Assembly (NCBI GenBank): GCA_947631025.1
Contig: CANRKA010000008.1
Location: 1-39,752 of the forward strand
Direction: 5' to 3'
Length of the DNA stretch: 39,752 nt
Source: an uncultured Clostridia bacterium
Lineage (GTDB): Bacteria; Bacillota; Clostridia; TANB77; CAG-508
Below the pieces are notes generated by a model, which was not told the DNA's origin, ran no database searches, and worked only from the letters and a program-made list of their open reading frames with translations. A program made the position numbers and the translations under genes. This document shows, piece by piece, positions 20,062 to 28,671 of this stretch (its first letter is position 1; each line of letters starts with the position of its first letter).

Positions 20062-21645
20062 TTAATCTATTCCTAAATATTCGTTGTATGTTACTTCTCT
20101 ATCTACAACTGTTCCATCTGCTTTTATATCTATTATTCTGTTTGCTACTGTTTGTGTTAGTTGGTGATCATGTGATGTAAATAATATGTTTCCTGGAAAT
20201 TTTTTCATTCCTTCGTTTACACTTGTTATACTTTCCATATCTAAGTGGTTTGTTGGCTCATCTATTATTAAAAAATTTGCTCCAGATAACATCATTTTAG
20301 ATAAAACACATCTTACCTTTTCTCCTCCAGACATTACATTTACCTTTTTAAGTGCTTCTTCTCCTGAAAATAGCATTCTTCCTAAAAAGCTTCTTACATA
20401 TGTTTCGTCTGGATCTTTTGAGTATTGTCTTAACCAATCTGTTATGCTTAAATCTACATTAAATAAATAATTATTATCTTTAGGGAAATACGTATTTGTT
20501 ATTGTTGTTCCCCAAGTTATTTGCCCTGAATCTGGCTGCATTTCTCCTGCTAATATTTGAAATAATACTGTTTTTGCATTTTCATTATCTGCTAAAAAGG
20601 CTATTTTATTATCTTTTTTTACTGTAAAAGATACATTGTCTAATATTTTTTCTCCATCTATTGTTTTGCATAAATTTTTAACCTCTAAAATGTCATTTCC
20701 TGGCTCTCTGTCTGGTTTAAAGTCTACATATGGGTATCTTCTGTTAGATGGTTTTATTTCATCTAATTCTATTTTCTCTAATGATTTTTTTCTAGATGTT
20801 GCTTGTTTAGATTTTGAAGCATTTGCACTAAATCTTGCAATAAAGTCTTGTAGTTCTTTTATTTTTTCTTCTTTCTTTTTGTTTTGTTCTTTCATTTGTT
20901 TTAAATCAAGTTGACTAGACTCATACCAAATGTCGTAATTTCCTGGATATACTTTTATTTTTCCAAAGTCTACATCTGCAATGTCTGTGCAAACTTTGTT
21001 TAAGAAATATCTATCGTGTGATACAACTAATACTGTGTTTTCAAAGTTAATTAAAAATTCTTCAAGCCATGCAATACTTTTCATATCTAAGTCGTTTGTA
21101 GGTTCATCTAATAATAAAATATCTGGATTTCCAAATAAGCTTTGTGCTAAAAGAACTTTTACTTTTTCTCTTGCTTCTAGCTCTCTCATATATTTATAAT
21201 GATTTTCTGGTACTATTCCTAAGTCATTTAATAAAATTGCTGCATCACTTTCTGCATTCCATCCGTCAAGCTCTGCAAAGCGTTCTTCTAATTTTGCAGC
21301 TTTCATTCCGTCTTCTTCACTAAAGTCTGGTTTTGCATAAATACTATCTTTTTCCTTCATTATATCGTATAATTCTTTATTTCCCATTATAACTGTATCC
21401 ATAACAGTATAGTCTTCGTATGCAAAGTGGTCTTGTTTTAAAACAGAAATTCTCTCATTTTTGTCTATTGTAACTTCACCCTTACTTGGCTCTATATCTC
21501 CTGCTAAAACCTTAAGAAAGGTTGATTTTCCAGCACCATTTGCACCTATAATTCCATAACAATTTCCTTTTCCAAAACGAATGTTAACATCTTCAAATAA
21601 AACTCTCTTACCAAATCGAACAGTAACTCCATTTACAGATAGCAT
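20062..21645 (-). CDS. ABC-F family ATPase (YkpA/YbiT-like)
   Basis: Two Walker A/signature sets (GANGAGKST; LLLDEPTNDLD; MSGGEKVRCVL; IIDEPTNHLD). Promoter on minus strand TTGAAA-N17-TATAAT. Confidence 0.93.
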   Translation of the reverse strand: MLSVNGVTVRFGKRVLFEDVNIRFGKGNCYGIIGANGAGKSTFLKVLAGDIEPSKGEVTIDKNERISVLKQDHFAYEDYTVMDTVIMGNKELYDIMKEKDSIYAKPDFSEEDGMKAAKLEERFAELDGWNAESDAAILLNDLGIVPENHYKYMRELEAREKVKVLLAQSLFGNPDILLLDEPTNDLDMKSIAWLEEFLINFENTVLVVSHDRYFLNKVCTDIADVDFGKIKVYPGNYDIWYESSQLDLKQMKEQNKKKEEKIKELQDFIARFSANASKSKQATSRKKSLEKIELDEIKPSNRRYPYVDFKPDREPGNDILEVKNLCKTIDGEKILDNVSFTVKKDNKIAFLADNENAKTVLFQILAGEMQPDSGQITWGTTITNTYFPKDNNYLFNVDLSITDWLRQYSKDPDETYVRSFLGRMLFSGEEALKKVNVMSGGEKVRCVLSKMMLSGANFLIIDEPTNHLDMESITSVNEGMKKFPGNILFTSHDHQLTQTVANRIIDIKADGTVVDREVTYNEYLGID

Positions 21646-21737
21646 TTTTATTTCCTCCTAATTTTTTTACATTGTTTTGTATTATAACAAGAAACTAATT
21701 TTTTTTCAAGAGACAAGTAATAAGAGATAGTTTCAAT

Positions 21738-21766
21738 TTGACAAATTATGTAAATCGTTGTATAAT
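21738..21766 (+). promoter_or_regulatory. Perfect consensus sigma-A promoter
   Basis: TTGACA-N17-TATAAT on + strand. Confidence 0.9.
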
Positions 21767-21812
21767 ATTTTATGTAACTATAGTGTTTTTTTCATTATTA
21801 GGAGGTGTAATT

Positions 21813-21941
21813 ATGCCACGTAAAAACAATATTTCAGGAAGAAAAGCAAACAAAACTCTTCTAATCAGATTAGAAAAAGACCTTGAGTACTTTCGCAAGG
21901 AATTTGTTAAAGACTCATGTTCAGAAAAAAACCGGAGGTAA
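21813..21941 (+). CDS. 42-aa basic small protein (or dual-function small RNA) of unknown function
   Basis: AGGAGGTG RBS then MPRKNNISGRKANKTLLIRLEKDLEYFRKEFVKDSCSEKNRR; own promoter and terminator. Confidence 0.7.
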   Translation: MPRKNNISGRKANKTLLIRLEKDLEYFRKEFVKDSCSEKNRR

Positions 21942-21956
21942 ACCTCCGGTTTTTTT
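21925..21956. terminator. Bidirectional terminator, overlapping the last codons and stop of the 42-aa ORF
   Basis: AAAAAAACCGGAGG-TAAA-CCTCCGGTTTTTTT. Confidence 0.95.
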
Positions 21957-22146
21957 ATTTGTTATCAAATAATAGTTTAATTCCCCATAATCCTGATATT
22001 CCAACTAGAATATAGATTACTCTACTAAACCAACTCATAACACCAAATATTGTGTCTACTAAATTAAAATTAAATATTCCAACTAATCCCCAGTTAATGG
22101 CACCAATTATAATAAGTATTAGGGCAATTGTATCTATAACTTTCAT
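21955..22146 (-). CDS. DUF378 domain-containing small membrane protein
   Basis: MKVIDTIALILIIIGAINWGLVGIFNFNLVDTIFG...VYILVGISGLWGI matches the DUF378 pattern. Confidence 0.9.
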   Translation of the reverse strand: MKVIDTIALILIIIGAINWGLVGIFNFNLVDTIFGVMSWFSRVIYILVGISGLWGIKLLFDNK

Positions 22147-22265
22147 TTTTTTCCTCCCTTTTTAATATTTTATAATATTATATGGAGAAAAAAATTTTTT
22201 ATACATTTAATTTTTATACTTTTAATTTATTTTTTAGACATTATTTTTAACATAAGTTAAATATT

Positions 22266-23216
22266 TTAATCTAACATATCTTTTTTCTTTAGCCATAATG
22301 TTACTACTAATGTTAATATTGTTGAAATTCCAAGCATTATCCAAAAACCTTTTACATTATGTTGAAATGGCAATTCTACATTCATTCCCCAAAAGCTTGA
22401 TACCATTGTTGGTATTGCAAGTACTATCGTTATTGAAGTTAAGAATTTCATTACACCATTTAAGTTATTTGAAATTATTGAAGCATATGCATCCATTGTC
22501 CCATTTAAAATGTCACTATATATTTTTCCCATTTCAATTGCTTGCTTATTTTCTATAATAGCGTCTTCTAGTATATCTTCATCATCTTCATATAATTTTA
22601 TAAATTTTCCTCTTAATGTTCTTTCCATTACTACTTCATTTGCCTTTATAGATGTTGTAAAGTACACCAAACTCTTCTCTAAACTTAACATTTTTAAAAG
22701 TTCTCTATTTTTCATAGAATGTTTTAGTGTGCTTTCTGCTATTTCTGTTTCTTTATTTATTCTTTTTAAGTATGCTAAGTATTCTGAGGCATTTTCTAGC
22801 ATTATTTGAAATAGAAATCTACTTTTCATATATGTTGCAAAATTTTTAATTTTTTGTTTTGCAAATTTTTCTGTTATAACATACTTTTGTATTGAAACAG
22901 TAATTACATAGTCATCTCTTACAAATATTATTCCAAGTGGCATTGTGTTGTATATATACGTTTCGTTTTGTTTTTCTATTACTGGCACATCTATTACAAA
23001 AAGAATTGTTCCATCATCTTCTTCTATTTCTATTCTTGGTTTTTCCTCATCGTCTAATGAATCTCTAATAAAGTCTTCATTTATTTTTAATTCACTGCAT
23101 ATACTTTTAATTTCTTCGTCACTTGGAGAAATCATATTTATCCATGCACCTTTTTTTATTTCTTTTAGTTCTTCAAATTTATTTGTTTGTATGTCTGTAT
23201 TATATATATTTATCAT
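22266..23216 (-). CDS. CorA family divalent cation transporter
   Basis: C-terminal two TM helices with GMNVELPF motif; CorA-like N-terminal cytoplasmic domain. Confidence 0.93.
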   Translation of the reverse strand: MINIYNTDIQTNKFEELKEIKKGAWINMISPSDEEIKSICSELKINEDFIRDSLDDEEKPRIEIEEDDGTILFVIDVPVIEKQNETYIYNTMPLGIIFVRDDYVITVSIQKYVITEKFAKQKIKNFATYMKSRFLFQIMLENASEYLAYLKRINKETEIAESTLKHSMKNRELLKMLSLEKSLVYFTTSIKANEVVMERTLRGKFIKLYEDDEDILEDAIIENKQAIEMGKIYSDILNGTMDAYASIISNNLNGVMKFLTSITIVLAIPTMVSSFWGMNVELPFQHNVKGFWIMLGISTILTLVVTLWLKKKDMLD

Positions 23217-23236
23217 AATTGCCTCCCTACTAAAAT

Positions 23237-23257
23237 GGGTCGCATACTATGCGACCC
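23237..23257. repeat. GC-rich palindrome
   Basis: GGGTCGCATA-C-TATGCGACCC between two minus-strand genes. Confidence 0.7.
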
Positions 23258-23272
23258 TATATTGCTATAATT

Positions 23273-24073
23273 TTATATCTTTTTGTATTTTTCATGTAAT
23301 TTATAAGATATTACTCCAAATATAGAGATTGCAAATATTGATATTAATATTATTGCATTTGTTACATCTCCTGTTTTTGGTATAGATTTATCTGAATTAC
23401 TTTGTCCTATTACTTGTGATTTACTTGTTGATGTTGTTGGAGTTGATTTTTGTGATGATTGTTCACTATTAGAGCTATTAGCACTATTAGCACTATTAGC
23501 GCTATTGCTACTATTACCATTATTACTATTACTGGGAGTTACTGCTAAACTTCCTGTTGAACCGCTATTATTATCTCCTTGAACTGGCTCTGATATTATA
23601 TTAATTGTTTTATCTATATTATTAATTTCTACTTCATCATCTGCTAATGGATTTAGTGTAATTTTTTCAAATGCATCATAGCCTTTTAATGTAATATTTG
23701 TAGAGTCTTCTGTAACGTTTTCTTTAACTTTAAATGTTATACTGTATAAATTTGCTTCTTTTGGATATTCTCTTGATGTTTCTTTCCAAGATAATGCAAC
23801 ATTTGCTCCGCTTCCGTTATTTATATAATTTTCATTTAATATTGAACTTGACTCTATTTCTAATATATCACTATTATATTCAACACCTGTTACTAATCCT
23901 ATTATTCCAGAATCACTACTTGCAGAAATTGTTAATGTAAATGTTTCTCCTTCTTTTACATTATTTTTGCTAATTGTAGCTGTAACATTTCCATTTGATG
24001 CAGCATTAGATGTTATATTTAACGTTATAAGTGTAATTATAGTAATTAATAATGTAGCTAATATTTTTCTCAT
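23273..24073 (-). CDS. Secreted, sortase-anchored protein with a cohesin-like domain
   Basis: Signal peptide MRKILATLLITIITLITLNITSNAAS; cohesin-like GNVTATISKNNVKEGETFTLTISASS...VEYNSDILEIES...LYSITFKVKE; Ser/Asn-rich linker; IPKTGD-TM-positive tail. Confidence 0.8.
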   Translation of the reverse strand: MRKILATLLITIITLITLNITSNAASNGNVTATISKNNVKEGETFTLTISASSDSGIIGLVTGVEYNSDILEIESSSILNENYINNGSGANVALSWKETSREYPKEANLYSITFKVKENVTEDSTNITLKGYDAFEKITLNPLADDEVEINNIDKTINIISEPVQGDNNSGSTGSLAVTPSNSNNGNSSNSANSANSANSSNSEQSSQKSTPTTSTSKSQVIGQSNSDKSIPKTGDVTNAIILISIFAISIFGVISYKLHEKYKKI

Positions 24074-24208
24074 TTTTATTCCTCCTATGTATTTTAAGCT
24101 ATACCATATTATTAAATATATTAAAGTTTTATGGTATTTAAGACCTTTATAAATCGACATTATTTTATAATATATATTATATCATTAATTATTTTTCCGT
24201 CAACATTT

Positions 24209-27200
24209 TTATAAACTTTCTATAATCCCTAATCTATAATTGTTTATTTTATATATGTCTTTTAAATTTATTGTTCTATCTTCTGTTACATCTGCAGCTA
24301 ACCAATTTGCAACAGTTAATTTTAAAATATTAAGTCTGTAGTTATTTAATGCAAATATATCTTTTAAATCTATTTTTCCGTCACTGTTTACATCACCTTT
24401 TAAAACTATTACATATTGTACATCTCCATCTGTTACAATATTATCTCCAGTTTTTAAATTTCCAGTCACATTTTGTGTTAAATCTGAATTTTTTATTTCA
24501 ACATTTGTTCCTTCAATTTTTTCTAGTAATGTTTCTGCTTCCATTGGTTCTGAAAGTATTAAATAATCTACATTATTTTCTGTTTTTACAACTAAGCTTT
24601 CATCTAATCCTATTGTTCTACCATCTACTATATATTCGTTTGAACATGCTGTTGTTATATGTCCTTTTGTATCTGTTGTTTTTACGTGTAAATAATATGT
24701 ATCTAATTCTTGAGCAATATATTGAGCTTTTAATGCTGTAGAATTTCCTCCATCTTGTGTATATGCACTTGGCTCATCTTTAGATGTTGTCCATGCATAT
24801 TCTATTTTGCTTATTGCTACATTAGTTACTATTATATTATCTTCTATTAAAGCTCGACCTTCTTTGTTTAACTTGTATGTTCCACCATTTTTTTCAAATA
24901 TAATTGATGCATCTTCGTCTTTAATTTTGACTATATTTGTTACTTCTATAGAATCTGTTACAGTATTTCCTGCCTTATCTGTTACTGATACTGTATACCA
25001 TCCATTTTCTGTTACTATACATGCACAATTTCCATCTTCATCTAATGTAACTTGTGTTCCATTTATTTCTACTTTTTCTATTCCAGAAACTGTATCTACT
25101 GCATTAAATGTTATTACACTAGAAACATCATTATTAGCAGTTTGTGTTAAATTAGTTATTTTTGGTAACTCTTTATCTATATTTGTTATTGATACATTTT
25201 GAGATGTTGATGTATTTCCTAAAGAATCCTGTGTTTTTATTTGTATATTGCTTGTATTTTCACTATATGTTTTTGTATTACTTGTTTCCCATGAGCTTCC
25301 ATTATCATAACTATATTTTGTTACATCTGCATACTCGTCTGTAGCATAAACAGTTAATGTTACATCATTATTTGTCCAATTATTTTCAGATTTTTCTATA
25401 TTTGTAATTACTGGTCCTTTATTATCTATAACTACATTATCGTATAATTGATTTACAAGCGTTGAATTTGCATTATTTAAAGCAACATCTTTTATTGTAG
25501 CTTTTACATATACTCTTTGTTTTCCATCATTATCTGCTAAAACAGTTATTGAATTTATATTTCCATTCGTACTTGAATTATCAATTATAGTTCCATTTGT
25601 TACAGTTATATTACCTAAACCTAATACATTAGCTGCAATACCTCTGTTTGGAACATTTGTCCATTTATCGGAATTATCTGTTAAGTTAAAATTATATGTT
25701 ATTGTATTGTTTTTTGTTAATCCTGAAGGGTCTGAAGTTATTGTTAATTCTGGTGCAGTTGTATCTGCATAAATATATGTTAATTCTTGTGTTTTTTCTG
25801 CAGTTGTATTTCCAGCTTTATCTTCAAATGCTCCTTCTAAACAATGTATAGTAAGTAGTCCATTTTCATTTTCCATAACCGTTACATTATATTTAGTACT
25901 AGTATTCCAAGAATCTTCATGACTTTTACCCAAATAACTATATACTACATCAGGTGATTCATTAAAATATCTATCCATTTGTCCTAATAAATTTACAGAT
26001 TCGCTAAAAGCAACAGTAAAGTCTAAAGTCGAACCTTGTCCATAAATTCCGTCTTGTGCATTTTCAGCTTTACTTATGCTTGTTATTACAGGAGCTGTTG
26101 TGTCAATTATTATATTTTCTAATGTAGTTAATTTAGTTGTAATTTTTTCAAGGTTGCTACTAAGTTGACTAGAATAATCTTCAACCTTCGCTTTAAATTC
26201 GTTAATAACACTATTATAATCAGATATTTTATTATATTTTTCTTCTTCTTCTCTTAACTCGTTAGTATATTCTTGTATTTTTCCTTGTTGATTATTTATT
26301 TCTCCACTTAATCTCGTAATCTCTTCATCTAATTCGGTAATTTCTTTTTGAACTTTTTCTGCATCTTTAGTTGCCTTTTGAATTTTTTCTTCTAATTCTT
26401 GTCTCGAAGGACTTCCTGTATCACTATTTAGACTTTCGTTTAATCTAGCAAGTTCTTCATCAAGCCTCTTTTTAGCGTCCTCTTTTTCAGCTTTCAATCT
26501 TTCTTTTTCTTCTTTTGATTTTTCATTATTTTCTTTTTCTGATTTAGCAGTATTTAACTTTTCTTCTAATGTATCAATATATTCATATTCATCTTCTAGA
26601 GCTTTATTGGTGTTTTCAATTACAGTTCTAATTTCTCCTTTTAATTCATCTATTAAAGAATTCATAACACTTGCATTTTGACTTGTCTCAAAACTATCTG
26701 CACTACTACAAAAACTTTTAACCTCATTTATATGGTCTATTATTTTATCTACACTAAATGCTTGTTCTCTACCACTTGCATCTGTATAACTATATGATTT
26801 ATTAGTTCCTATAGCAGTTCCTACACTATTATTATATGTACTTTCTATTTCTTTGGATATATTTTGAATATTTGTTATTTCTTCTACTCCTGGATATACA
26901 TATTCATCCCTTAAAGCATGACCTACATTATCATATACAATTCCAGCAGGTACAGTGATTTTCTTTATTTTTCCATTTAATCCATTTTCTATTTCATATT
27001 CATATACTACTGTACTTCCACTTACACTTCTTACTTTTGCTTGTTTTGTAACTGATGCACTTCCATTTATAATTTCTAAATTAATTTTTCCAGAATCAGC
27101 ATCTAATGTTCCTTTACTACTATTTGAATAAACATTATCATTATAATTTACAGTAACAACAACTTTACATCCTGCTTTTAAGTATGTAATACCATCAATT

Positions 27201-28183
27201 TCTCTTCCATTTTCAGTAGTTACACTAGAAATACTTGTTACTTTAGGTGTATATTCTGTTGAAATGCTTGCACCAGTACCTTCTCCAGTAAATATATCTT
27301 TATTTCCTGCAATATCACATACATTTTTTATTGTAAATTTTGGTATTCCATTATCTCCTTTTACTATTTTGTATGTAATTGTTATAGTATTAGCTCCATA
27401 GCTTACATTAAAATTTCCTTTAGGAGCATAATCACCAATTGTCATACTAATATCTATATTATTATTAGAAGCATTTGCAATTTTATTATCTGTAATACCA
27501 TATATATTTTCACTAAATGTAAATGTACCTGTTATAGTTGTTCCGTCATTTGATATAGTAGATGTTGCAGTTGGTCTTGTTCCATCTGCTATAATTGTTC
27601 TTGAAGTTGTATATTGTAATCCATTTGTTGGCAATCCCATTTCTATTGAATTATTTCCGTTGTCTGTTACAGTACCAGATAGAGCTATTACTTGTAATTC
27701 TCCCATATCACCTTGTGCAATTTTATATGTAAATTTAATTGTACTTCCATCAACTGTTCCGCTTACTTGTTTTTCTCCTCCATTACCAAATTTAATAATT
27801 AATTTTGAATTTGAGCATGATTGTATTATTTGGTCAAATTGTGCAGTTATTTCAACAGTTTCTCCAATACCATAATATTCTCTGTAATTTGCAATACTAG
27901 ATTCAATTCCCAAATCTGTGTTAACCCTTGCTGTTAAGTTTCCTTGCTGTATTGTTACAGAGTTTGGGTTTAGTGTTTTTGTTGTTGGTAATTTACTTAT
28001 TGTTTTAAACCATGTATTATCCTTATCTTCTTTCTGTGCTTTCTCTACACTTTCTAAATTTGCAATAGAGCCATGATTTTTGTTTGTACTGTTTAGCATT
28101 ATTAATGCCACTGCACTACACAAAATTACAGCTACTACCCCTATTAAAATAATTCTTAATTTTTTTGATACTGTACCTTTCAT
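24209..28183 (-). CDS. Large surface protein: Ig-like repeats, central coiled coil, Ig-like repeats, C-terminal type I dockerin
   Basis: N-terminal signal/TM; repeated DTTAPxITxIxxxEN / DKAGNTV Ig-like motifs; long E/K coiled coil; C-terminus KGDVNSDGKIDLKDIFALNNYRL...AADVTEDRTINLKDIYKINNYRLGI. Confidence 0.88.
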   Translation of the reverse strand: MKGTVSKKLRIILIGVVAVILCSAVALIMLNSTNKNHGSIANLESVEKAQKEDKDNTWFKTISKLPTTKTLNPNSVTIQQGNLTARVNTDLGIESSIANYREYYGIGETVEITAQFDQIIQSCSNSKLIIKFGNGGEKQVSGTVDGSTIKFTYKIAQGDMGELQVIALSGTVTDNGNNSIEMGLPTNGLQYTTSRTIIADGTRPTATSTISNDGTTITGTFTFSENIYGITDNKIANASNNNIDISMTIGDYAPKGNFNVSYGANTITITYKIVKGDNGIPKFTIKNVCDIAGNKDIFTGEGTGASISTEYTPKVTSISSVTTENGREIDGITYLKAGCKVVVTVNYNDNVYSNSSKGTLDADSGKINLEIINGSASVTKQAKVRSVSGSTVVYEYEIENGLNGKIKKITVPAGIVYDNVGHALRDEYVYPGVEEITNIQNISKEIESTYNNSVGTAIGTNKSYSYTDASGREQAFSVDKIIDHINEVKSFCSSADSFETSQNASVMNSLIDELKGEIRTVIENTNKALEDEYEYIDTLEEKLNTAKSEKENNEKSKEEKERLKAEKEDAKKRLDEELARLNESLNSDTGSPSRQELEEKIQKATKDAEKVQKEITELDEEITRLSGEINNQQGKIQEYTNELREEEEKYNKISDYNSVINEFKAKVEDYSSQLSSNLEKITTKLTTLENIIIDTTAPVITSISKAENAQDGIYGQGSTLDFTVAFSESVNLLGQMDRYFNESPDVVYSYLGKSHEDSWNTSTKYNVTVMENENGLLTIHCLEGAFEDKAGNTTAEKTQELTYIYADTTAPELTITSDPSGLTKNNTITYNFNLTDNSDKWTNVPNRGIAANVLGLGNITVTNGTIIDNSSTNGNINSITVLADNDGKQRVYVKATIKDVALNNANSTLVNQLYDNVVIDNKGPVITNIEKSENNWTNNDVTLTVYATDEYADVTKYSYDNGSSWETSNTKTYSENTSNIQIKTQDSLGNTSTSQNVSITNIDKELPKITNLTQTANNDVSSVITFNAVDTVSGIEKVEINGTQVTLDEDGNCACIVTENGWYTVSVTDKAGNTVTDSIEVTNIVKIKDEDASIIFEKNGGTYKLNKEGRALIEDNIIVTNVAISKIEYAWTTSKDEPSAYTQDGGNSTALKAQYIAQELDTYYLHVKTTDTKGHITTACSNEYIVDGRTIGLDESLVVKTENNVDYLILSEPMEAETLLEKIEGTNVEIKNSDLTQNVTGNLKTGDNIVTDGDVQYVIVLKGDVNSDGKIDLKDIFALNNYRLNILKLTVANWLAADVTEDRTINLKDIYKINNYRLGIIESL

Positions 28184-28392
28184 AATTCTTCCTCTCTCGT
28201 TTATAAAAAAATATTTTTTTACTTAAATATAAATTACTCCTTTTCTTTTCAAGGGTCAATATATGTTTTTTTGCTATTTTTCTAAGTGTCTTCTAAGCCT
28301 TTACGGATATTAGTTTTGGGCTTTTTTTATTTCAAATTTTAAATTTTTATTACATTTTATTTCATTTTTTGCAATATATTTATAATATAAAA

Positions 28393-28473
28393 AAATGTTC
28401 CTTTTAAATGCTTGATGTCCGTAAGTTTAGCATTGTATAAAGGAACAAATCTCGCTTCGCGAGACCTTTTTTT
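28393..28473 (+). ncRNA. Candidate structured small RNA with intrinsic terminator
   Basis: TATAAT at 28381; outer stem TGTTCCTTT/AAAGGAACA, inner stem AATGCT/AGCATT, then TCTCGC-TTC-GCGAGA-CC-TTTTTTT. Confidence 0.55.
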
Positions 28474-28573
28474 GTGCATCTTAAGGTTTGCTATCTTAAT
28501 TCAAGGTCTTAAAGAAGCGTAAAGATTTGTTGACGCGAAAATTTACAAAGTAAATTTTCTGTGCAATGTTTTG

Positions 28574-28620
28574 TTTTTTTATATAATAGGAAAGTAGAAC
28601 TTTCCTATTATATAAAAAAA
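28574..28620. repeat. 22-bp perfect inverted repeat with 3-nt loop
   Basis: TTTTTTTATATAATAGGAAAGT-AGA-ACTTTCCTATTATATAAAAAAA. Confidence 0.9.
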
Positions 28621-28662
28621 TACCGAAACTTAATTAAATACATTTAAGTTTTGGTATTTTTT
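28614..28662 (-). terminator. Terminator of the repeat-protein gene
   Basis: AATACCGAAACTTAA / TTAAGTTTTGGTATT with flanking A/T runs, 10 bp after the stop. Confidence 0.8.
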
Positions 28663-28671
28663 ATATTATTT

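Noticed and set aside
23466-23530. 9-bp tandem repeats (gcactatta) as a phase-variation tract
   Set aside because: Unit is a multiple of 3 and lies in the Ser/Asn linker, so length changes only alter linker length, not frame.
24349-25202. Two ~130-aa plus-strand ORFs over the dockerin gene
   Set aside because: Low-complexity antisense translations of the confident minus-strand CDS.
28184-28480. c-di-GMP or other riboswitch in the leader of the dockerin gene
   Set aside because: Read the minus strand for known class hallmarks and saw none I could support; the clear terminator and stems face the + strand instead.
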